This document shows positions 55,572 through 64,000 of a stretch of DNA of 64,000 nt, in pieces (position 1 is the first letter of the stretch; each line of letters starts with the position of its first letter). The stretch is from NCBI RefSeq assembly GCF_030272615.1, contig NC_081406.1:263592624-263656623 (forward strand). The letters are read 5' to 3'. This stretch comes from Cryptomeria japonica (Eukaryota; Streptophyta; Pinopsida; Cupressales; Cupressaceae). The notes beneath the pieces are model-generated. The model made no database searches and was not told the origin of the DNA. It saw nothing but the letters and a program-made list of their open reading frames with translations. The translations under genes and the position numbers were made by a program.

Positions 55572-57717
55572 GAATGATCAATTGCAAGTTTTGTTTTCTC
55601 TCAAATGACATCCCATTTAAAAAAAATCTTCTCCTCCTTCAATAACACCTAATAGTTCCCTAAAAATATTTTGTAATGGTGAAATTTTAATATTCAACCT
55701 ATTTATTTAAATAAAAACCACTTGGTTAAGTTATGATAAGCTTTCTAGAGATGTTATGAAGATTTACAAACTTCTGAATGATTTGGTTCACCACCTTTTC
55801 CACACCGTTTAATGATTTGGGATTGCTTAGTGGTAGAACCAAAACCTAGGGGAGTAGAGTATGGGTCCTTGATACTAGGGAAACATCAACAATTGAGGGT
55901 TTAGGGTATACAAGATGTTTTTATTTGTAGAGAAAAACCTTAGATAGAAAGAAGAAATTTCATCAATATTCAAAATAATATATTGCTAGAAAAAACTACA
56001 CTTGGTCCAGTTTGATATTGAAACACTTTATCATCAAATTAATCTAGAGAATAATCACATTTTACCATTTTGAATTGGAAGAAGTAATTACAAATCATAT
56101 ATAAAAAGATAAGGAAGAGATATTTACTATTAATGTGGATTATATTTTTCATTTTAATTTTTTTTTAAATTGTATGTAAATTATGTTTTTTTTCTTTATA
56201 CATCTTAGTTTTAGTTATTTATAGTAAATATAATTTTTCATATTTTTAAAATAGTAATATATTTTATAATATTTTTATTTAATTTTTTTATAGATTAATA
56301 TATTTTTAATATATAATTTGTTATATTTTTAATAAATATTATATTTTTTCTATATTTAAGTGTTCTTATATGAAATATTGTGTAAAAAAAAAAAAATTCC
56401 AAAAAGATATCATTAATGCTATCAATATTTCTTTATTTTATCACATAAAGTTTAAAACTCTCATACACTGTAAATAAAAATTTCAAGCTTTTGCCTTTGT
56501 AAGTATGAGTGCCAAACCAATTATTGTATTTTTTTAATTTCATCTTTATTGGTTGTTATTGACTCTTTAAGTGGATTCATTTTTATTTATTTAAATACTC
56601 TTGCATGCACCCATACAATTTATGCTTGAATCTTGGTATAAATGGATTTCTCAACAGACATATTAGCAACAAATAAGTTTGAAAATAGGCGAATCAATCA
56701 AGCAGCAACCTTTGGACTATTATTACTAAATGTGTTTTAAAGTATTTAATTTTGGTCATTTCTTACAATTATAAAGCATTCAATAATTTATTAAGTATCC
56801 AACTCTGTAAATTAAAGTGTTTAAAACATTCTCACTATCCATTAATTCTTCCTATTAAAAATATATATACAATGTAGATCTCTCCTTACAAGTCTATTCA
56901 TACATTTAATTAAGGAAATATATTGTTATATTTGTATCTCTTTAAGAATCCCATCCAAATCAATTTCAAGAAAAATGCAAGAGTATACATAAAAGATGCA
57001 TTTGATATTGCAAGTATATGAACGTGCTCAAATTAAGGTTTCTAACTACCAATTTGAGGTAACTTTTGTTAACTTTTTTCTTTACCCAAAAGATCAATTT
57101 TTTTTTTTAATTTGAATAAGCAATCTCCTTATAGAAGATATGAAAGGGGTCTTATATGAACAATCTCCTTATGATATATTCCAAAGAGGTATTATGTATA
57201 AAATAATGCTAAATTGCTTCTTCAATTATTTCTAACAACACAAAAGGAGTAAATTGGCAAATAATCCTTACAAAACTTCTTGCTAATATGGACATAGGTG
57301 CCCCTACATTTTCTTTTATAAAAATGGGAGTTGCACATTCTTAAAATTTACTTCCATAGTCAAAATTGGGGGAATTCCTATGTTGGTGGTATTGCAAGAC
57401 TAAGAAATTCTAAACTAAAAAAATATTTCCTTTCTATCATTTCAAGTCATCAAAGAACATGTTAGTGAGTTTTATCATAGTTTCTAGTGTCTTTAGTCAA
57501 CTGCATATTTAATCAGACATCTTAATTATGCTTGTTACCTCATGCCAATGTCATTTTTTAGTCACTCTAATCATTGAACTCTTCAAATCTACTATAGTGA
57601 TCCTCACTTCCACCTTCAACTCCAACCTCAACCTCACCATGAAATTAATGAACAAATAAGTGCAAAGATGAGAGAAAAAAAACAAAACAAATTGCACTAT
57701 AATTTTTAGTAGGAAAT
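55572..57717. other. AT-rich region, no gene seen
   Basis: Very AT-rich around 56100-56400. No ORF with a domain, no RNA gene. It may contain eroded repeats that I cannot identify. Confidence 0.5.
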
Positions 57718-60255
57718 TGTAGAGGTGGGAATTTGTTACCTCTAAGATGATGAATCTCAAAGAACAAACTATCTTCCACTACCTCACTTAAACTAGCGCT
57801 AAGGGTGAGAAAAGGGATACAAAATATATAACTAAGCTAATACAAGACAAACATACCTTCTAGACAGTTCTGGTAGCTCTCTATGACTAGGACAAACACG
57901 CGGAACTAGGACTCCAGCGTAGCGCGCTACCATCCTGTATGAACAAAAATAAAGAACCACGCACAAAGAAGGGACTGACGGTTGTGTAGATAAATGAAAG
58001 AAGTATGATAACATAAAAGTACATACAACTAGGAAATAAAGTGAAATAAGAGAGAAAAGGGAAGAAAATAGATGAACAATAGGTCCACACTGTGAAGCCT
58101 CTAGGCAAATAAATATTATCTAAAGTAACCTACACACAAGCCAGAAAGGAAAAATGTTGGGGGCTGCTTGGGGATTTGCCTCAGTCAAATCCCTATTTTG
58201 GTGTTTCCACCTCCACAAACATCCAGATAGATAGATAGATAAATAAAATAAATACAAGATAGGATAAATGATAAATAATAAATGATTTGATAGGTAAGGG
58301 ATGTGATGAATCCCAAGATGCTCAAAGATAGGATAAATAGATAGATATTACTAAATAGTCTTGACAAAAGCCAAGTTAGATGCAAAGAGATTACTATGAG
58401 AGCTTTAGAGCACTGTAACAAATGAAAGATTGTTGTAGCAAGTGCATGAGAATACGAGCAAGTTGTAAGAGCTAAGAGAATCAAAGAGATAGTGTTAGAG
58501 AGCCAGAGAGAGACCAAGAGAGTGTCAGAGAGTCTAAGAGAGATACCTAGAGAAAAAAGTTTGGTTTAAAAAGAGAGAAGATGAGGGAAAAAGAGGGTTG
58601 GTGAGCCATTTGAAAGATTCGAGGTCGTTTCCACTGACATGTGTAGGTGACAAGTGGAAAGGTCTCAAAACTGACATTCGAACATTGAGATTCTGTAAGA
58701 CGAATGTGCAATGCATAGACGTCCACACGACATGCTAGTTTCCAAATGAATAATTCTCGAAAACAACCGAAGACAAGGGAGACACGTGGCTAACAAGACT
58801 GGCTCCACAAGGGAACTATTGGACATTGTTGTTGCTAGGATATGTTGTTGTCATTGATGTCAACATATTCCTGTTTTGGTGATTGCAGATTGGTTCATTG
58901 TGATTATAGTTTGGTGTGGAGTATCTTTAGTATCATTATATTCTTCTTTACTAGTTTTGGTGATATGGAAAGCCTAATTGATCATATCATATGATCTGGT
59001 TTTGCAGTTTGTTTATCTAGTCAGTGCTTTGCAGAGTTTAATATTTCATCTGGTATATTCCGGTGTGATTAGATCTTGATCTAAGATTTTGGGATATTGT
59101 TTGGGATGGTCTTGTGTATATTCATTTCAGATGGTTTGTGATTTGGTGCTCCGCAAGTTATCTTTTCTTTGTGACATTTGTTGTTGTTTGAGTGTTCTTG
59201 ATGTTTAGATGTCGATTGATGAAGATTTAATAAGTGGTGTTGGTGTAGCTCTTATTGATGAATCTAATGTTCTTGTTGGTGTTTCCTAATAATGTCCTAT
59301 TTGTCCTAATGATCCGCATTTATCGTTGTGCGATTTTTTGGTGATTTTGCTAAACCAGTGATGTTCTTCATTTTATGCGATTTTCCTGGTAGTGTAGCGT
59401 GTTGCGGTTTATCTTGGTATGATTTCCAGTGGTGTTGCATATTTGGAGACTCGAATTAGGTCCATGTTATGTCATGTAAATCATTATATTTGTCTGGTGG
59501 TCGACCTTTGTATCGTGTGATGTAATTTTGTAGTTGTGAGTTGAGGGTTTAGCCGACCTTGTTGTCAAGGTTGATGAATTGTATAAATAGATGATATTGT
59601 CATGTAATCTGTGTATCAAGGTTGTATCTGCAATATCAAAGAGTTTTGTATGTGTGAAAAAGTGATTCATAATTTGGCATTTTGATCAAGGAGAGATTGG
59701 TGTTGCAGAGAAAACAATTATGCTTAATCAGAATTGTCATCAGGCATTTGGAGATGCTACTATTGTAGTTCATTCCTGCTGGATTGTAGTCTAAATCTTA
59801 TTGTAAGTCAATGAGACTTCCCTAAGGGTTGTATCCTTTTGGGTCATTATCGGTCATTGTAATATTTTCACATACTATTATAGAGTATCATCTTATTGTG
59901 GGTAGGTTCCCACCATGGTTTTCCCCTTAACCGGGTTTTCCATGTCAAAATCTTGGTGTTGTGTGTTTTGTTAGCATCTTTCTTATCTCTTTTGTTTCTG
60001 TAGTCTATCAGATCTATTTTTGTGATTAAGTTTGTAGATCCGGTGAAGACTAATTCATCCCCCCCCTCTCAATTTTCCCTCATTATTGTTTCCTAACAGG
60101 AGCTACTAGAAAGGGGGGGTCTCGAGCATATTGAGAGGGAAAAGGATAATGAAAGGGATGAAGTGAGCCTACTCAGGTGATAGGGGAATGGACACCAAAG
60201 TGGTTACAAAAAATGTAGGTCAAATTATAAAGGGGTATGTAATTTTTGACACTAC
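57718..60255 (-). repeat. 3' LTR of H (split by solo LTR G)
   Basis: On the minus strand it starts TGTAGTGTCAAAAATTAC at 60255 and ends CTACA at 57718, giving perfect 5-base inverted ends. Without G and its duplication it is about 1.25 kb. GAAAT at 57713-57717 should be the right-hand target copy; its partner is out of view. Short minus-strand frames inside (57832-58014, 58185-58517) are not genes. Confidence 0.65.
58817..60098 (+). mobile_element. Solo LTR G, A-family
   Basis: 1282 bp. Starts TATTGGACATTGTTG (TG changed to TA) and ends TTTCCTAACA. Flanked by GGAAC (58812-58816) and GGAGC (60099-60103), a 5-bp duplication with one transition. Aligns with the LTRs of copia A over its length. 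No interior. Confidence 0.88.
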
Positions 60256-60270
60256 ATTTTGCCCCCACTT
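60256..60270 (-). other. Polypurine tract of H
   Basis: On the minus strand AAAGTGGGGGCAAAA directly before TGTAG of the LTR; T has AAAGAGGGGCAAAA. Confidence 0.8.
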
Positions 60271-60838
60271 TAGCGAGCTTATGAATAAGCATGAATATGC
60301 ATGGTAAAGGAAAACTAATAAACAAGAAATAACATTATGATGCCAAAAGGATACTATAGAGGAAGTAGATAAATCTCCAAGCCAAGGAAGCATGTCCCCA
60401 AGCTAAAGACCTACAAAACAAATGCATTAGATAGAAGAACCTGCACAAGTGAACAGGGTTAGAGAAAAAAAAAATCCCAAGACAAAAGGGTTAGAACATG
60501 ATAAAGAAATAGATAGCACACACATGAAAGCACAAAACAAAGAAACTATGATCTTGAGTCAACAAAGTAAAAGAGACCTCGATGTAAAAGGTTGTCTCAG
60601 TACCATGCATCATCCCCAAAATAACAAGAAACAACAAATAGAGGAATTCTAAAATGAAGAGAATAATGCACAAGGATTGATCACTTCAAGGAAGAATGCA
60701 CCCAGAAGTCAGAGAAGCAATCAATGTCGAAGAGATAATACATGACCTAGAAACTATCTTGATCTATCACTAGCGGTCATGCAGATATGATGACGATCAA
60801 AAATATAAATCTAGCAAGTTGTGCTATGCTAGATGATC

Positions 60839-60996
60839 AAAGATAAGTAGCACCAACCTCGCTCAGACAAAAGGCCACTGTTGAAAGATAAGTAGCACCA
60901 ACCTTGATTGGAAGGAATGCCACTATTGATAAGGATAAAAAGATAGATGCTAGGTAGAACCAACCTCGCTATGGGGGAAAACCACTACCGATAAGA
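60839..60996. repeat. Tandem repeat, about 45-55 bp, three copies (H)
   Basis: Units share GATAAGTAGCACCAACCT (60841, 60886; GCTAGGTAGAACCAACCT at 60950) and GCCACTxTTGA or ACCACTACCGA. Non-coding sequence between the H ORF and its polypurine tract. Confidence 0.7.
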
Positions 60997-61154
60997 TAGA
61001 TTTTGATAAGATCCACAAAGGGCGAGAAGTAGATAGATAGTCACCACGATGGGTGAGAGATAGAGATGCACCATTACAAATGAAAATGGGACGTGATAAG
61101 AATGAACAATGGGTTGAAATATGATAGATAGAAGGATAGAGATATACCTCGATG

Positions 61155-62084
61155 TCACATTCTATACAAAGAAGAACAAGAAGGAACATCAATACACAAA
61201 ATATCAATGACACCCAATTGATGAAGTTGCTGAATCTTGTCATTCAAGGCCTTACATTCACTAGTGGAATGACCAAGCACTTGATGGTATGCATAGAAAG
61301 AATCATTCTTAGGAAATTTATTATGTGTAGGAGGAGGAAGAGTAATCAAGAAAGATTTGAGAAGCCACCACAAGACACATTCTTTCTTAGATAAAGGATG
61401 AGGAGCAGGAAGTAGCCCTTTCTCTTGTGGTGAAGATTTTGACTGCTCACAAAAAGGAGATACAAAGATAATAGATGATAGAGGACAAGATGAAGATGGA
61501 TTAGGTTTGTATCCTAAACCCATCCTAAACGTACTTGATTTTGGCTCCAAAGGAACCTTAACACCTTGACCCATGCACCCAAGACCATCACCTTTGTATC
61601 CATACTTAGAGGTGATATTAAATCCTGGACCATAATGTGATTGCATATCTTCAAGAGAGTGAGTATCACCTTTAATGGTGTAGCCAATGGTGTTCACATG
61701 ATCACCCAATACAGAAGAATAATCATCTTTGATAGCGGGCATAAATGATGCTTTTGGAAAGTTAAGGTGGATAGGGTTGACTTTATATTCTGCAATGAAG
61801 GAGCTTGTAAATTCTAAGGAGCCCCAATCATCACCAAGAAATGAATTTGATTGAGAGGAAGGAGATGGAGTAGGAGTAGAGTTAGGAATTTCTAATTTAG
61901 GAGGATCTTCTTTAGGGACAACCTTCTCATGGGTTCCCTCTTTAGGAGGGTCCATGGGAATAGTTTTTGGCATATTAGAAGATAAAGATAGAATACAGTT
62001 TGGAAAGGTAGGTGTAACCAAGGCATGAGTCAAAATGCCATATAAGTTACCCAAGCAAAAATCCAAAATATCAAATTGCAACAC
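61155..62084 (-). CDS. H gag/G-patch-like protein, 309 residues
   Basis: Minus-strand ORF with no internal stop, from ATG 62084. A Pro/Ser-rich part (PPKLEIPNSTPTPSPSS) is followed by a G-patch-like block around residues 160-190 (SKYGYKGDGLGCMGQGVKVP, then MGLGYKPNP). Near the C-terminus YAYHQVLGHSTSECKALNDK resembles the Cys-His knuckle of gypsy gag with the first Cys replaced by Tyr, then KIQQLHQLGVIDI. This G-patch then knuckle order is reversed compared with T. No protease, RT or integrase. Its role is unknown; possibly RNA binding in a non-autonomous element. It is the least damaged long retroelement frame in the window. Confidence 0.6.
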   Translation of the reverse strand: MLQFDILDFCLGNLYGILTHALVTPTFPNCILSLSSNMPKTIPMDPPKEGTHEKVVPKEDPPKLEIPNSTPTPSPSSQSNSFLGDDWGSLEFTSSFIAEYKVNPIHLNFPKASFMPAIKDDYSSVLGDHVNTIGYTIKGDTHSLEDMQSHYGPGFNITSKYGYKGDGLGCMGQGVKVPLEPKSSTFRMGLGYKPNPSSSCPLSSIIFVSPFCEQSKSSPQEKGLLPAPHPLSKKECVLWWLLKSFLITLPPPTHNKFPKNDSFYAYHQVLGHSTSECKALNDKIQQLHQLGVIDILCIDVPSCSSLYRM

Positions 62085-64000
62085 ATCTACTTATGCAATT
62101 GTGTACAAGTACAACAAATTCAAGGGAAATGGCATAGCCATAGATCCTAGTGTTGCAGCATGGGCTATGATACTAGATATAATGCCTTGCCAAAGAATCC
62201 TTGAGAAAACAAGCCAAGAAAACGTGGAATAATTTTTTTAAACATTTCAAATACAAATAACAATTTCAATGCCAAAAATACAACACAACATGTTGCACTT
62301 GCACAAAAATGTGTACTAAAGTGTTGCAAGGGAAACTAAAACACACAAGAACACCTAAATATAACTACACCATTGCACAAGTGAGGTGACAATAGTGAAA
62401 AACTAGCAATGAAACCACTCGCCACAAGAAATGATAAAATAGAGAGAGAGATGAAGAATAATGACTCCTACCATGATCACTTTCTCTCATCAAATGACAC
62501 CAATATGGGATGAGAGATTCATCAACCCCCGTTTAACATTACACTATGTCGATCAACTAAAGCCCAAGCACTGACAATACCCACAAGACTCGACTAGCTC
62601 AACTACAAATATATGACATCTTGTAGAACCAATAATGCACAAGAAGAAGTGTGAAGTCCCTAAACATCAACTAATCACTAGGGAAGACTTGTGACACCTT
62701 AGAATAGGTCAACAAAGGGTTTCAACTATCACAAAACTTCATAATAAGCTACAAGACTTCTCTCAACAAACTAGGATTTATCTCAATCCTAAGTGTGATG
62801 ATTAACTTCCTGTGAACACTAACACGCAAATTGATACAATCAACACCACTAAAAATTACTCACAAAACACTTGGACCACCTCATAGGTTCTATTAAGTCT
62901 CTATCTGTAACAACAACTTTGATCGACTCAAACTAGCCCTTTAAGGCTCCAAAAATCCTATTAGACTCTAGCTCAAGGTTATGGTTCTCACAAGGGACTA
63001 TGGTTCCCTAATAGGACATAATTTCACCAAAGGAACACTATCATGGTATGCCTTTCTCATTTAGGCATGTTGACATCCTCTAGGAATGCTCATATTGATT
63101 CTAGGTGCTAGTGTCCCAAGCAACCTTATCTTATGTGTCCCAAGCAAGCTAGGGATCAATCCCATATACACCTAAAATGAGTTGGAGTAAGTAAAATACC
63201 CTAGGAATGCATGAGGAAAACAAAAATATTGGACTAGGGGATGAAGAATAAAAACTACTCCTTGGACACTAGGCACCACCAACACATGCAAGGAGAGGAT
63301 GGTGATGGAAATAAACATCTCCACAACACCCTAAAATCCTACCCTAAGTTAAAAAATTCAAGAACAAGAAAATAAAATACCTTTGGACATTTGCAAGACT
63401 TTACAACATGCTCCAGAATGCCCAAAAGGCACCCGAAACTATGCTAAATGACTCAAATCACCACAAGGAGGTATGGAAACCTTTAGAATGGGATACAACA
63501 TCCTACAGGATGACTCATGACACCATTACATTCATTTTAGAACCAAAGGAAATATTCCTACTTGTATAATCCATTTAATGTTGTATGAACAATTAAGAAA
63601 TAATACATGAAGCTCGCACCCAACACCAACATTGACACATACCAAAATAATCTAATCCATTTTATTAACATTTTTTTATAATATCCTTCATGAGGAAGGT
63701 TCAATATACCTTATACATCGCTATATTTTCTTTCAATTCAAATATACATAAGTTTGCATTAGATGATTCATAAATAAAATAAAAGCCCGAGAGAGAAAAG
63801 GATAGGAAGAACTTGATGCTGAATCCAATGCCATGATCTCTGGTTCTTAACAATGTTAGCAATTCCACCTAACCATGTGGAACCTAGAGGTCCATCTCAA
63901 TGTGCTCATGAAGATAGTCACATGACCCAAACACTCAAGAAATGAATACACATAAGGGTATACGATTACACACATGCCATACACAAAGCATACACATATT
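62085..64000 (-). other. 5' leader or unresolved interior of H
   Basis: CA-rich sequence with no ORF bearing a domain and no copy of the H LTR. If H is intact, its 5' LTR starts beyond 64000. Confidence 0.45.

Larger units (their letters stand above)
57718..64000 (-). mobile_element. Gypsy-derived element H, minus strand, no pol, runs off the window
   Basis: Read on the minus strand: interior from 64000 down, a gag-like ORF (62084-61155), about 0.9 kb of non-coding sequence, a polypurine tract and a 3' LTR from 60255 down to 57718. The 5' LTR lies beyond the window. Only about 0.9 kb separates the ORF from the polypurine tract, so pol is missing. The tract and the LTR start (TGTAG) are very like those of T, pointing to a related gypsy lineage. 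Confidence 0.7.

Noticed and set aside
58185-58517. Minus-strand hydrophobic 110-codon ORF
   Set aside because: Lies inside the H LTR, with an Ile/Leu/Ser-rich composition from simple GATA-like repeats.

Overview
This 64 kb window is intergenic DNA from a seed plant with a large, repeat-filled genome. I saw no convincing host gene, no rRNA, no tRNA and no bacterial-style signals. Nearly everything is transposable elements: Ty1/copia with iMet-tRNA primer sites, a Tat-type Ty3/gypsy with two RNase H domains, and a plant L1-type LINE. High AT content, long LTRs (about 0.8-1.3 kb) and old, heavily mutated copies suggest a gymnosperm, possibly a conifer. That assignment is an inference.

The main structure is a five-level nest of insertions, delimited by LTR ends, poly(A) and target-site duplications (TSDs). 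A LINE (E, 2233-49293, 16-bp TSD) carries a copia-like LTR element (B, 3517-42901, TSD GACAC). B was then hit three times: a reversed solo LTR (D, 4614-5844, TSD GATTC) in its 5' LTR, a copia element (A, 8908-34195, TSD GGTCT/GGCCT) in its coding region, and another copia element (C, 35584-42533, TSD CTTTT) in its 3' LTR. A was broken inside gag by an element of no class I recognise (U, 10624-30083, TSD AGTTG). U carries one long, mutated reading frame of unknown function, and it was split by the youngest insertion, a 14.7 kb Tat-type gypsy element (T, 11357-26042, TSD ACTAC/ACTGC). Removing each insert restores the continuity of the layer outside it, for example gag of A and the second ORF of B.

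Layout: 1-772, 3' end of a plus-strand LINE with poly(A). 773-2232, AT-rich flank with a 366-bp foldback element and small tandem repeats. 2233-49309, the nest. 49310-50124, AT-rich with no gene seen. 50125-55566, an internally deleted copia element (F). 55572-57717, AT-rich with no gene seen. 57718-64000, the 3' LTR and part of the interior of a minus-strand gypsy derivative (H) lacking pol. The LTR of H is split by a solo LTR (G, 58817-60098) of the A family.

No element looks able to move on its own. Gag and pol frames carry many stops, most explained by C-to-T or G-to-A transitions at CAA, CAG, CGA or TGG codons, as expected from deamination of methylated cytosine. T is striking because its two LTRs differ at only three of 806 positions although its interior has at least 15 stops, which suggests it was copied by proteins from a relative. 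T also has CGCGTCTGTG-type repeats before gag and their reverse complement after pol, a hairpin-rich GC-rich leader segment, and an antisense plant-mobile-domain ORF. The best candidates for something undescribed are U, the non-pol second ORF of B, the extra ORF after RNase H in LINE E, and the paired repeat arrays of T.
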